The notes below the pieces were generated by a model. It ran no database searches and was not told the origin of the DNA. It saw only the letters and a list, made by a program, of their open reading frames with translations. From Arthrobacter sp. SLBN-100 (GTDB lineage: Bacteria > Actinomycetota > Actinomycetes > Actinomycetales > Micrococcaceae), in NCBI RefSeq assembly GCF_006715305.1, contig NZ_VFMY01000001.1, positions 4,030,001-4,094,000 on the forward strand: a stretch of 64,000 nt of DNA, written 5' to 3'. The translations under genes were made by a program, and so were the position numbers. Numbering within the stretch: position 1 is the stretch's first letter; each line of letters starts with the position of its first letter. Shown in pieces: positions 8,897 through 17,607 of the stretch.

Positions 8897-9876
8897 GGGT
8901 CCTCGTCACCGGCGCCAGCGGCCTGCTCGGGGGAGAAGTGGCCCGGCTGCTGGTAGGCCAGGGCCACGATGTGGCGACTTTCCAGCGCCGTCCGTCAGGA
9001 GTCGACGGCGCCACGGACTTCTGCGGGTCCCTCTCGGACGGTGAAGCGCTCCGGCGGGCAGTCGAAGGCGCAGAAGGAATCATCCACCTGGCCGCGAAAG
9101 TTTCTTTCACGGGCCGGGCCGCGGAGTTCGATGAGGTGAACGTCGAAGGGACGCGCGGCCTGCTCCAGGCCGCCTGGGCGGCCGGGGTACGGGACGTGGT
9201 GTTCGTGTCCTCCCCGTCCGTGGCCAATTCCGGCGCCGCCATCGCCGGACTGGGTGCGGAGCCGGCTGACCCGGAGCACGCGCACGGCGAATACTCGCGC
9301 ACCAAGGCCGAGGCGGAGCTGCTGGCATTGGCCGCGGATGTTCCGGACTTCCGGGTCGCAGCGGTACGCCCTCACATTGTCTGGGGCCCGGGGGACACCC
9401 AGCTGGTGGAACGGGTACTGGCACGTGCCAGCCTGGGCCGCCTGCCGCTGCTCGACGCCGGCGCTGCCCTCATCGACACCACCTACGTGGACAATGCCGC
9501 CGCGGCCATCGTCGCCGCGCTGCACCGGATGGAACACGTACATGGCAGGGCCCTCGTTGTGAGCAACGGCGAGCCCCGCCCGGTGGGTGAGCTGCTGGCA
9601 GGCATCTGCGCCGCGGGAGGCGTCCCCGCGCCGTCGTGGTCCGTGCCGGGCCGGGTGGCGCGGGCGGCGGGAGCGGTGGCGCAGAAGCTCTGGAGCTTGG
9701 CCGGGCGGAAAGAGGAGCCGCCGATGACCAGGTTCCTCGCCGAGCAGCTCTCCACCGCCCACTGGTTCGACCAGCGCGAGACCCGGGAACTCCTCAACTG
9801 GGCACCCGCCGTCTCGCTTGATGAGGGACTGGCAAGGCTGGCCGAGCACTATGGTTCCCGGCCGGGCGGTCCCTGA
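8893..9876 (+). CDS. oleD: OleD, NAD(P)H-dependent 2-alkyl-3-ketoacid reductase (extended SDR)
   Basis: 327 residues, starting at an ATGA overlap with the oleBC stop. It is an extended short-chain dehydrogenase: Rossmann motif TGASGLLGGEVA at residues 6-17 and catalytic YSRTK with Tyr134 and Lys138. In the pathway OleD reduces the beta-keto acid from OleA to the beta-hydroxy acid that OleC uses. The unbroken coupling oleA-oleBC-oleD supports one transcript for olefin (C27-C31 type) formation at the membrane. A strong hairpin follows the gene. Confidence 0.92.
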   Translation: MRVLVTGASGLLGGEVARLLVGQGHDVATFQRRPSGVDGATDFCGSLSDGEALRRAVEGAEGIIHLAAKVSFTGRAAEFDEVNVEGTRGLLQAAWAAGVRDVVFVSSPSVANSGAAIAGLGAEPADPEHAHGEYSRTKAEAELLALAADVPDFRVAAVRPHIVWGPGDTQLVERVLARASLGRLPLLDAGAALIDTTYVDNAAAAIVAALHRMEHVHGRALVVSNGEPRPVGELLAGICAAGGVPAPSWSVPGRVARAAGAVAQKLWSLAGRKEEPPMTRFLAEQLSTAHWFDQRETRELLNWAPAVSLDEGLARLAEHYGSRPGGP

Positions 9877-9939
9877 AATCGTCCTACGCCGTCGGCTTAC
9901 TTGGCTACAGCAGCCCACCTTCGCACGTCCGGAGCGGGT

Positions 9940-9978
9940 GCCACCGTGCGCCGCGTGAACGGCGCGGCGCACGGTGGC
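9940..9978. terminator. Bidirectional hairpin terminator between convergent oleD and AGCS gene
   Basis: GCCACCGTGCGCCGCG (9940-9955) pairs perfectly with CGCGGCGCACGGTGGC (9963-9978) around a 7-nt loop. It sits between two convergent genes and ends 8 bp past the symporter stop. There is no T tract, as is common in high-GC actinobacteria. Confidence 0.8.
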
Positions 9979-9986
9979 CGGCGGCA

Positions 9987-11528
9987 CTAGACGCGGGCGG
10001 ATTCCTTCTCGCGCTCGGCCGGCTTGTAGGACTCCCAGAAGGTGGCCCCGGTGATGCCGAGGGGCCTGGGGTCGAAGACCGGGTCGAGGCCGAGCTTCTG
10101 CTGCCGCTCGAAGTCCTTGAGCGCCTTGAAGGCGGGCTTCTGCAGGATGAGGATGCCGACAATGTTCAGCCACGCCATGAGACCGACGCCGATATCGCCC
10201 ATCACCCACGCGTCGGTGGCCGTGTTCACGCAGCCATACGCAGCGGCGACCAGGATCGCCACCTGCAGGGCGATAGTGGTTGCGCGGCCGACGCTGGTCC
10301 GGACACCGGGGATCATCTTGCTCGACGAGTTGCCGACCAGGAAGCGCAGGTTGGTCTCCGCCATGTAGTAGTACGCGATGACAGTAGTCAGGCAAAAGAA
10401 GACCAGCGTGATCGCAATGAACGCGGCCCCGACGCCGGGGAAGACGGAGTCGAATCCGGTCTGCACATACTGGGGCCCGACCACGGCGGACGCGGACAGC
10501 AGGCCGCCCTCGGCGAGGACCTCGCCGTCTTCGCTGCCGCCCGAGAAGACGCGGTAGGCGCCCGTGGAGAGGATCAGGAAGCCGGTGGCCGAGCACACGA
10601 ACAGGGTGTCGATGTAGACCGCGAAGGCCTGGACCAGGCCCTGCTTGGCCGGGTGTGAAACTTCCGCGGCGGCCGCGGCGTGCGGGCCCGTTCCCTGGCC
10701 TGCCTCGTTCGAGTAGACGCCGCGCTTGACGCCCCACATCACGGCCAGGCCGATGATGGCACCGAGGGCCGAGTCCATGCCGAAGGCGCTCCGCAACACC
10801 AGCGCGAGGATCCCCGGCAGCTGGGCGGCGTTGATGACGACGACGATCAGGGCGAGGATGATGTAGCCGGCGGCCATGAACGGCACGACGAACGCCGCAA
10901 CGCTGGCGATGCGCTTCACACCGCCCATGACGACGAGCGCCAGGACGATGACGGAGCCGACGGCCACGGCCCACGGCGGGAGGGTCCAGGCGCCGCTGAT
11001 CGCGGTGGCCATGGAGTTGGTCTGGACGCCCGGCATCAGGACGCCGCAGGCCAGCACGGTCACGGCTGCGAAGACGTAGCCGTAGACCTTGAAGAAGCCG
11101 GCGCCCTTGGTGTGGGCGAAGGCGCGGGAGAAGTAGTAGGCCGGGCCGCCGCGGTACTCGCCGCTCAGCGGGTCACGGGTCTTGTAGATCTGGCCGAGGG
11201 TCGACTCGATAAACGACGTGGACGCGCCCAGGAAGGCGACGGCCCACATCCAGAACAGGGCGCCCGGCCCTCCAAAGGCGATCGCGGTGGCGACGCCGGC
11301 GACGTTGCCGGTGCCGACGCGGCCGGACAGGGACATGGCCAGGGCCTGGAACGAGGAGACGCCCGACGCGGACTTCTCACCGTGGACCAGCTGCTGGAAC
11401 ATCCCCTTGACGTGCCGGACCTGCAGGAAGCGGGTACGGACGGAGAAGTAGACGCCGGTGGCGAGGCAGAGATAGACGAGCCAGTCGCTCCAGATCACGC
11501 TGTTGATGGCTGATAAAGCATCGCTCAT
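9987..11528 (-). CDS. AGCS-family sodium:alanine/glycine symporter
   Basis: 513 residues from ATG 11528, preceded by GGAGGGA. The frame is open further upstream to 11810, but that part is non-coding. The alanine-or-glycine:cation symporter family is shown by SLSGRVGTGNVAGVATA near the N-terminus, FIESTLGQIYK, GGPAYYFSRAF, and NEAGQGTGPHAAAAAEV in the middle, with about 11 membrane segments. It imports small neutral amino acids with Na+ or H+. No operon partner is visible: it is convergent to oleD and divergent from the small gene at 11700. Confidence 0.92.
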   Translation of the reverse strand: MSDALSAINSVIWSDWLVYLCLATGVYFSVRTRFLQVRHVKGMFQQLVHGEKSASGVSSFQALAMSLSGRVGTGNVAGVATAIAFGGPGALFWMWAVAFLGASTSFIESTLGQIYKTRDPLSGEYRGGPAYYFSRAFAHTKGAGFFKVYGYVFAAVTVLACGVLMPGVQTNSMATAISGAWTLPPWAVAVGSVIVLALVVMGGVKRIASVAAFVVPFMAAGYIILALIVVVINAAQLPGILALVLRSAFGMDSALGAIIGLAVMWGVKRGVYSNEAGQGTGPHAAAAAEVSHPAKQGLVQAFAVYIDTLFVCSATGFLILSTGAYRVFSGGSEDGEVLAEGGLLSASAVVGPQYVQTGFDSVFPGVGAAFIAITLVFFCLTTVIAYYYMAETNLRFLVGNSSSKMIPGVRTSVGRATTIALQVAILVAAAYGCVNTATDAWVMGDIGVGLMAWLNIVGILILQKPAFKALKDFERQQKLGLDPVFDPRPLGITGATFWESYKPAEREKESARV

Positions 11529-11699
11529 AAGTGTGGGTTCCCTCCATGAAGAGCGTGGGTGATGCGGTTTGGTGATGCGCGCCGTCGGGTGGACATAGTG
11601 GCGCACACCACACCAAAACCTGTGAAGTGTCGCACAAAGCGCTGGTGTTAGTCCACTTGGCCGTCTCATTGGTGGCTGGGAAAACGTACTGCCGAATTT

Positions 11700-12026
11700 G
11701 TGGAAAACGCCGCACTGTGCGTCAAACTGGAGGTTGGTCCCCAACGAAAGCAGAGTTCCTTGATTACCCTCCAGCAGGACGCAGAAGGCTTTATCCGGAT
11801 GAACCGGCACTTCCCCAACAGCGTCCGCATCAGGATCAACTTCACTGACGGCAGCAGCGGCGAGTTCTCAGGCCTGGCCCTGAACAAGGCCTACGATGCA
11901 GCCCTCGCCGAATTCCGCGCGAAGAATGATCTTGATGCGCGCGGATACTCCAGGACGCCTGCGGGCCGGACGAACTCCGGCAACAAGCTTGATTTTGTTC
12001 CAGTGCAGCCCGGAATGCAGGAGTAG
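11700..12026 (+). CDS. Small protein of unknown function
   Basis: 108 residues in the longest reading, with possible internal starts including ATG 11799 (MNRHFPNS). Not recognised. The C-terminal two thirds (FPNSVRIRINFTDGSSGEFSGLALNKAYDAALAEF split by short turns) looks like a compact alpha/beta fold. No signal peptide. The last 37 bp recur with five mismatches at 38372-38408, where the rest of the gene is missing, so a second copy once existed. The neighbour to the right, convergent, is the Rph-like gene, and the same neighbour recurs as a remnant beyond the second copy. Confidence 0.55.
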   Translation: MENAALCVKLEVGPQRKQSSLITLQQDAEGFIRMNRHFPNSVRIRINFTDGSSGEFSGLALNKAYDAALAEFRAKNDLDARGYSRTPAGRTNSGNKLDFVPVQPGMQE

Positions 12027-12062
12027 CTCTTAGGGAGCCGGTGTTCGCGTCGGATGCCAGGT

Positions 12063-12094
12063 CCGGCTTTCCTGTTCGATTAGTGGAAGGCCGG
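12063..12094. terminator. Imperfect hairpin between convergent genes
   Basis: CCGGCTTTCC (12063-12072) and GGAAGGCCGG (12085-12094) pair with one mismatch around a 12-nt loop. The hairpin lies between the stop codons of the convergent small gene and the Rph-like gene and may end both transcripts. Confidence 0.45.
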
Positions 12095-12118
12095 GCGGCA
12101 AAGCCGAACGCAGGGCCG

Positions 12119-14875
12119 TCACCACGTGACGGTTCCGGCGGCCCCGTCCACCGTGATGCTCTGGCCATCGCGCAGCCGCGTGGTGGCGTCCGCAACCCCC
12201 ACCACTGCAGGGATGCCGTACTCGCGGGCCACCACCGCTCCGTGCGATATCACTCCACCCATCTCCATCACCAGGGCGCCTGCCGTCATGAACAGCGGCG
12301 TCCAGCCGGGATCACTGGAGGGGGCCACCAGGATTTCCCCGGGTTCCAGGTGGGCGCCCACCGGATCCATGATCACCCTGGCCTTCCCGGTGGCGGTGCC
12401 CGCGGAAGCCGGCGTCCCTGTCAGGCTGTCTGCGGCAGTCTGTTGGGGCAGGGCGGCCGCCGCCGCCATGACGGCAGCCTCGACGTCCGTGCCGTCCGAG
12501 AGCAGAAGGCGCGGTACGCGCCGCCGGCGGAGTTCGACGTCGTACAGCCGACGGCGGCGGGAGACGATTCCCTTCAGGTCCGCCCCGCGCAGTCCCACAC
12601 GCAGTTCGTCGAAGTCGAGGAAGAACACGTCACCGGCGGCGTCGATGGTTCCGTTCTGCACCAGTTCGGCGCCGACCTCCGTCAGCTGCCGGTGCATCTC
12701 CGCCATCACGAGCACGATGCAGAACTTGGGCAGTTCCCGCAGGCCGGCGAGCTGCCGTGTCCGGCGCAGGCACAGCGCCACCAGGCGCCCCCGCAGCCGG
12801 CTCTTTGTCCCGGCACGCTCCACCAGCTCGCCGATCCGGGCCTCCGCATGCTCTGCCGCCCTGGCGAACTGGCGGTCCGGCGCCTGTCCGGGATCCTCCA
12901 CCCGGAGATAGTTCGAGATCATTCCCAGGATGTGGTCCGGCTCCTCGGACCACCTCGGCATGCCCAGGTCGATCTCCGCCACGGCCCGGTGGCCGTATTC
13001 CGACAGGAACGCCTGCAGCCCGGATTGGGCGCTGGCGGGCAGCGTGCCCGCCCGGTAGCGGGCAGCCAGCTCTCCTGGCTTTAGTTCCATAAACGCCCGG
13101 CGGGCCTCCTCATCACTGCCCAGGGACACCGCCAGGGGCCACAACTCCAGGTCCATCATGGTGGTCACGTTGTGGGGAAGCCCGCGAAGGACAGCTTCAA
13201 GTTCACGCGGCTCGGCGATTCCGCGCAGCAGCCTGCGGGCCGCGGCCAGCATCAGGTATCCCACGGACGGAGCCGGCAGCGTGGACTGGATCAGCCCGTT
13301 GACCGTGGTGGCCAGGATCTCTTCAGTGTGCTGGAGCCGACCGGCGGCAGTTGCCGGCAGGGGGAGGACCAGCCGGGCTGCCAGCCGGTCCTGGTACCGC
13401 CGCGCCCTCCGCAGTTCCCGGTCCGGCCACAGCAGGGCCCGGACCATGGCGGGCAGGAGCCCTAAGAACAGGCCCAGGCTCTGGGTGCCTTCGGCGCCCT
13501 TGGATCCCTTGCCGGCGGAGGCGGTGTTGCCCTTTCGGCCGGATTTCTTACGGGGAGGCCGGACAACGCTGAACCGCGGGTCGTCCAGGAGGGCGGGGAG
13601 GAGGGCGGCTGACCGTCCGTCCGCGAGCGGCAGCATTCTCGCCAGCGCCCGCCGGCCGGACTTGTTGCGGAGAATCGGGGTCAGCTCCACGTACATGCGC
13701 AGTCCCGGGTTCGCGTATTTCCACGGCCCCTTGTTGTTGCCCCGCATGCGGCTCAGGACGGAGAGTCCCATTGGTGTGATGGGGCGGGTGAGGCCCTGCA
13801 GCAGGGTGCCGCACAGATAGATGCGGGTATCCGCGCCGCTGGCTGCACCGGCCGTCCCGTCCGTGCCGGTCTGCCCGTTGAACGGGTCGTCATCCGGCAG
13901 CGGGTACAGCGTGGTGATGGGCCGCGACTGGGTCAGCCAGGCCTTGCCGCCGCCGTCGATCACCCATTCCACGTCCTGGGGCGCGCCGAAAAGCCGCTGG
14001 GCGGCGTCACCGAGGGAGGTCAGCTCGCGAAGCTGCGCCCCAGTCAGGCTGGGTGCCCGGCCCTTTGGCTGCTGCAGGACTCGGCCCCGTGCCGTCTCCA
14101 CCACGAAATGGTCCGGGTTCACGGCGCCGGACACCACCTCCTGTCCCGGGCCGGGACTGGCATCAATGGCTGACTCGGTCCGGGTGCCGGTCACCGGGTT
14201 GGCGGTGAACAGCACCCCGGCCGTGGCGGCGTCCACCATGCGTTGAATGACGACGGCGAGCCCCACCTCGCGGTGGCTGATCCCGTTCGTTGTTCGGTAG
14301 GCCACCGCCCGGTCGGTCCAGAGGGAGGCCCAGCAGCGCCGGACGGCTTCGACGACGGCGTCACCTCCCGCCACGTCCATGAAGGAGTCCTGCTGCCCGG
14401 CGAAGCTGGCAAAGGGCAGGTCTTCGGCGGTGGCGGAGGACCGCACCGCCACCGGCCCGCTGCCCATCGCGGCGTAGGCATCGCGGACGGCGGCCTCTAC
14501 GTCGGGCGGCACCGGCGCTGCCAACACAGCCTCACGTGCCCGCCGCGCGAGGTGGTTCCGGTCTTCGTCCGGTAGTCCGCGTCCGCCGTCGGACCTTTCC
14601 GCCGCGTCCAGGCCTTCCGCCCCGTCCAGTTCAACCCCGTCCAGTTCAACCCCGTCCAGGCGGGCGGCGGCGACGTCCATTTCTTTGGGCGCGGCCTTGC
14701 CGTAGCCGGCTGTGGTCAGGCAGAAACCAGGCGGAACCGGGAAGCCAGCAGCGGCAAGCCGGCCGAGGTTGAGGGCCTTGCCGCCTACGGTGGCCAGCGA
14801 CGCTGATGCCAGCTGGCTGAGATCAACAACGAGGCCCGAACCGGCGCCGTCCGGCTCCGGATTTTCCGAGGCCAT
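12119..14875 (-). CDS. Rifampicin phosphotransferase / PEP synthase-like protein
   Basis: 918 residues from ATG 14875 with an AGGAGCAGG site. Domain order matches Rph-type dikinases. First comes an ATP-grasp PPDK/PEP-binding domain (GGKALNLGRLAAAGFPVPPG, then AVRSSATAEDLPFASFAGQQ, FTANPVTGT, PQDVEW...LTQSRPITT). A long middle region follows (about 340-800). The C-terminus carries a swivelling PEP-utiliser domain with catalytic His878 in GGVISHGAVVAREYG. Length and layout fit rifampicin phosphotransferases (about 865 aa), in which ATP phosphorylates the drug. The middle region is diverged and contains a Gly/Lys/Ser-rich insert near 440-465, so the substrate could differ. It lies 9 nt behind the small barrel gene and is probably co-transcribed. 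A 5' paralogue begins the window and a deleted one lies at 40962-41265. Confidence 0.85.
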   Translation of the reverse strand: MASENPEPDGAGSGLVVDLSQLASASLATVGGKALNLGRLAAAGFPVPPGFCLTTAGYGKAAPKEMDVAAARLDGVELDGVELDGAEGLDAAERSDGGRGLPDEDRNHLARRAREAVLAAPVPPDVEAAVRDAYAAMGSGPVAVRSSATAEDLPFASFAGQQDSFMDVAGGDAVVEAVRRCWASLWTDRAVAYRTTNGISHREVGLAVVIQRMVDAATAGVLFTANPVTGTRTESAIDASPGPGQEVVSGAVNPDHFVVETARGRVLQQPKGRAPSLTGAQLRELTSLGDAAQRLFGAPQDVEWVIDGGGKAWLTQSRPITTLYPLPDDDPFNGQTGTDGTAGAASGADTRIYLCGTLLQGLTRPITPMGLSVLSRMRGNNKGPWKYANPGLRMYVELTPILRNKSGRRALARMLPLADGRSAALLPALLDDPRFSVVRPPRKKSGRKGNTASAGKGSKGAEGTQSLGLFLGLLPAMVRALLWPDRELRRARRYQDRLAARLVLPLPATAAGRLQHTEEILATTVNGLIQSTLPAPSVGYLMLAAARRLLRGIAEPRELEAVLRGLPHNVTTMMDLELWPLAVSLGSDEEARRAFMELKPGELAARYRAGTLPASAQSGLQAFLSEYGHRAVAEIDLGMPRWSEEPDHILGMISNYLRVEDPGQAPDRQFARAAEHAEARIGELVERAGTKSRLRGRLVALCLRRTRQLAGLRELPKFCIVLVMAEMHRQLTEVGAELVQNGTIDAAGDVFFLDFDELRVGLRGADLKGIVSRRRRLYDVELRRRRVPRLLLSDGTDVEAAVMAAAAALPQQTAADSLTGTPASAGTATGKARVIMDPVGAHLEPGEILVAPSSDPGWTPLFMTAGALVMEMGGVISHGAVVAREYGIPAVVGVADATTRLRDGQSITVDGAAGTVTW

Positions 14876-14884
14876 GTCCTGCTC

Positions 14885-15202
14885 CTAGCCGTTGGCCGCA
14901 CCGTCTCCGGTGTCCTCCCACATAACATCCAGATTGTGGAAGATCACGGGTCCGTCGCACAGCGCCGCCATCTTGGCCGCGAACTCCGACGTTTCCGGCC
15001 GGCCGGAATTCTCCATCGCCGAGTCGAAGGAATCGAAGTCGACGATGGTGAAAAAGGTCCCGGGGTGGTCCCTGTCCGCCGTGGCAATAATGCGGCGGAA
15101 GGTGGCCGGAGTGCTTCCCTCGGTTCTTGAGGGACGGCCCAGCTCTTCGATCTCCTTGATGCGGGAGGTCTTGAATTCGATGATCTGCACAAACCCGGCC
15201 AT
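14885..15202 (-). CDS. Small dimeric alpha/beta-barrel protein (antibiotic biosynthesis monooxygenase-like)
   Basis: 105 residues from ATG 15202 with an AAGGAG site. The pattern FVQIIEFKTSRIKEIEEL ... FTIVDFDSFDSAMENSGRPE ... FAAKMAALCDGPVIFHNLDV is typical of the dimeric alpha/beta-barrel (ABM/EthD-like) superfamily of small ligand-binding proteins or cofactor-free monooxygenases. It lies only 9 nt upstream of the Rph-like gene and on the same strand, so the two probably form an operon. Function is inferred from fold pattern only; no catalytic residue can be assigned. Confidence 0.7.
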   Translation of the reverse strand: MAGFVQIIEFKTSRIKEIEELGRPSRTEGSTPATFRRIIATADRDHPGTFFTIVDFDSFDSAMENSGRPETSEFAAKMAALCDGPVIFHNLDVMWEDTGDGAANG

Positions 15203-15381
15203 GACGGCTCCTTGACGGCGGTAGACGCTGATGCCGATCACGATAGTCCCGGCGTCGGGCGGTGCACAGGGGAGAAATGCCCTACTCGGACCAGCTGCAG
15301 TGCCCTCGTTCCCAGAGGCGCGGCAGCGCCGCGGGAGGTAATCGCGTTCCCACGCTCGTCACTTCCGCGAGGTCGGTGATG

Positions 15382-15798
15382 TCAGCTAAAGCTCACTTGT
15401 ACAGGCTTGAACTTGAAGGGTCCGCCGCACCCGGTCCCGAAGGGGTGCTCTCCGGTTGATTCCGTTTCTATCGGCAGAGTGCGGGCTATGTGGTCACCTG
15501 CAGTGGCCAGGGCTTCCACGTGAATAGAAGTGACGCTAACGGGCGGGTACAGGTATGGCGGGGACTGCGGAACGAGCCATTTTCCCTCCGGGTTTTTTCT
15601 CACCTGCTCGGGAATGCATCCCTCGCCCATGCAAGCCGCCACCGACGCCGGTGGAATGGAAAATGACAGCTCCACATCACCGACGTAGGCGTAGCCGATT
15701 GCGGGGCAGGCCCGGGGGACGCTGCCGAGCATTCCAGCGAATGCACCCGCAGTGGCAATCACGGCTATGGCAAGCAGGAATACGCCACGTGGCTTCAT
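15382..15798 (-). CDS. Putative exported protein of unknown function
   Basis: 138 residues from ATG 15798. The N-terminus MKPRGVFLLAIAVIATAGAF is a basic stretch plus hydrophobic core, a signal peptide or membrane anchor. The mature part has four cysteines (PRACPAIG, ACMGEGCIP, GTGCGG), which could form disulphides outside the cell. The frame stays open upstream to 16089 but would then overlap the lipoprotein gene on the other strand, so the shorter start is chosen although no strong ribosome site is visible. Family not recognised. Confidence 0.6.
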   Translation of the reverse strand: MKPRGVFLLAIAVIATAGAFAGMLGSVPRACPAIGYAYVGDVELSFSIPPASVAACMGEGCIPEQVRKNPEGKWLVPQSPPYLYPPVSVTSIHVEALATAGDHIARTLPIETESTGEHPFGTGCGGPFKFKPVQVSFS

Positions 15799-15946
15799 GG
15801 TGTGAGCATAGTCTTCGTTCACCGGGTGGTCTCGGGCGGGCTCAATCACAGGGAACACCCTGGCTTTCAGGGATAGGCGGTCTCGTTTCGATTCCAATTG
15901 GAAGGAGTAAGTAGTGCGAATTTTCGGCTGCGCGTAGCTTGATGTC

Positions 15947-16450
15947 ATGGGGAAGCTTGTAGCGGTAGCGCAGGTAGGGCTTTTGGTGTCTCTTCTTGGA
16001 AGCGGGTGCGGCGACGTTCCAAGTGGTGGCCCGGTACCGAGTAGTGGTCCCGTAGCGAGTGGTGGGCCCGTATCAAGCAGTGGCCCCATAACGTGCGTTG
16101 ACTGGGTCCGGTTCGAGACCCCTCAAGACCAATACGACAACGCCGGCATGGTGCTCATCGGAAAGTCTGTAAGCCGGGCTGGTGAGACCAGCATTTACGG
16201 TTACAAGGCCACGACCCACCTTGTTGAAGTCGAGCAGGTACTCAAAGGGGACCCCGGAGACGGGAACCTCCGGATCTCCTCCATGCCCCCGACCTGCACT
16301 GTAGGCGAGACCTACCCGGAGGGCGATCCGCTCGATCCCAATCAGAGAGTCATCATCTTTGCGGCCGAGCAGGGCGGTGACTGGTTCACCATCACGCCCA
16401 CCCAAGGAGTCTTGCCTTTCCAGCAGGGCGCACAGCTTCCCTTTCATTAA
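15947..16450 (+). CDS. Putative lipoprotein with short Gly-Pro repeats
   Basis: 167 residues. MGKLVAVAQVGLLVSLLGSGC is a lipoprotein signal with lipobox LGSGC. Right after the cysteine come four imperfect repeats of the type SSGPV/SGGPV (about residues 25-48), a flexible tether encoded by near-repeat DNA at 16021-16090. The C-terminal part (VLIGKSVSRAG ... VEVEQVLKGDPGDGNLRISS) is beta-rich and resembles small surface lipoproteins with an OB-like or tissue-inhibitor-like fold, but I cannot name the family. It is divergent from the exported protein gene at 15382, with which it shares a 148-bp promoter region. Confidence 0.7.
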   Translation: MGKLVAVAQVGLLVSLLGSGCGDVPSGGPVPSSGPVASGGPVSSSGPITCVDWVRFETPQDQYDNAGMVLIGKSVSRAGETSIYGYKATTHLVEVEQVLKGDPGDGNLRISSMPPTCTVGETYPEGDPLDPNQRVIIFAAEQGGDWFTITPTQGVLPFQQGAQLPFH

Positions 16451-16581
16451 GTGTGAGTCCCGGTGCCGTGAATTCCGGATTAGTCCCCTAGCCAGCCAGG
16501 AGTTGAGCATCTCCAGCAGCTTCCTGTCGCCGCTAGCTAAATGAGGAGCTGGCGGAATCGCGGCCCGTTAGAGAGAGGGTT

Positions 16582-16622
16582 GCCGCGACGCTTCTGCGCC
16601 CCTTTTGAGGAACCTCCAGCGG
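16582..16622 (+). repeat. Direct repeat copy 1 (CCGCGACGCT ... TTTGAGGAACCT)
   Basis: About 41 bp that recur at 18103-18144 in the same orientation: both share CCGCGACGCT, then about 10 variable bases, then TTTGAGGAACCT. The core also occurs inverted at 21046-21060. It looks like an end or internal repeat of a lost mobile element; no transposase is left beside it. Confidence 0.55.
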
Positions 16623-16707
16623 GAAACTCCCAAGCAGCGGCGGGGTTCAACCGCTATGGTGATCCCTGATCGACCAAGGACGTCTCAGACCGATTGGGAG
16701 CAGGTAC

Positions 16708-17273
16708 ATGCAAGCACGTTTGGCTCCTGCCGGCTCGGGATCTTTTGCCGATTGGCTTGCCCGAGGTTTTCCGGGCCCTCCGCTTCTCGTGGGCACCTTT
16801 GTGCCAGAGACTTTTCCTGCAGTTGTTCGTGTTCTAAACCCTTTGGTCGGCGCCGCCGGACGGAAACTTTCATGGGCCACCGCTGCCCAGGGGTTGGGCA
16901 TTCCCCTGGACGCCACCGCCACCGGGGATCGCCTATGCCTGGACTACGCAGCCAAAACCGGTGAGAAGATCAACGTCGATTTCGGAACCCTCGACTACGA
17001 GGTTGCGACGGCTTTGGCAGACGTTCTCGGTCGCCATACGACGTCACCCGATAGATGCCTCTTCGCCGTCTGGACCGGTTACTCGGACATTCGGGAGGAG
17101 CTCACCCGTGCCCCGGTGGTAGTCCTTCCTCCCGAGCGGGAAATGTTCCTGATGCTGATTCGGTCTACGTCGCTGGTTCCCAAGAATGCATTTCGGCACT
17201 CCTAGATGATCCCCGCTTGGAAACGCTTGTTGTTCACCACTCCGATGTTCACCCGGGCATCTACGCACGCTGA
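16708..17273 (+). pseudogene. Unknown protein, frameshifted near its 3' end
   Basis: The first frame (16708-17205) encodes GSGSFADWLARGFPGPPLLV ... INVDFGTLDYEVATALADVL ... VLPPEREMFLM and then loses sense. The next frame continues ADSVYVAGSQECISALLDDP ... VVHHSDVHPGIYAR to a stop at 17271-17273. Joined, they make a protein of about 185 residues. The shift lies about 17120-17165. Family not recognised; no signal peptide or membrane segment. It lies between two copies of the direct repeat at 16582 and 18103. Confidence 0.6.
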
Positions 17274-17607
17274 ACAAGGTAGCCGCCTGCCGCTTATGGG
17301 GAACCTTTAGCGAAACAGAACATATTCACGCTCTTGGCCCCGGTCGCGTCGGCTAGTCGGTTCTTGAGAGCTCCCGAAGGAAGTCCAGGGTAGTCCGGCC
17401 AGCGAGTACGGCCGAAAAATGCGCTTCACCTAAGCCGGCGTCCGCGGCGATCGCGAGTGGAGAGATGCCTGAGTCACCCACAACGCGATCGCGCCGAATA
17501 GAACGATTAGGACTCTTAGTACGTACCACGAGGGGACCCGGTCACGGCGCCGTAAATTGCTAACGCGGCTCCACTGCTGCAACCGGTGATGATCCCTCAC
17601 CGCGCCT
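17274..17607. other. Gap with one possible very short gene
   Basis: 334 bp. The only coding signal I see is the 58-codon minus-strand frame at 17353-17529 (listed separately). The rest shows no recognisable element. Confidence 0.4.
17353..17529 (-). CDS. Possible small HTH peptide or regulator fragment
   Basis: A 58-codon frame from GTG 17529 to a TAG at 17353-17355. The segment PLAIAADAGLGEAHFSAVLA followed by GRTTLDFLREL has the spacing of a Cro/CI-like helix-turn-helix (A--AGLG-AH-S-VLAGR). No good ribosome site. It could be a real small regulator or the C-terminal tail of a larger lost one. Very short, so low confidence. Confidence 0.3.
   Translation of the reverse strand: MVRTKSPNRSIRRDRVVGDSGISPLAIAADAGLGEAHFSAVLAGRTTLDFLRELSRTD

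Noticed and set aside
8995..10974. 659-codon minus-strand frame across oleD and the symporter gene
   Set aside because: Arg/Gly/His-rich shadow of two genes with clear families; no motif of its own.
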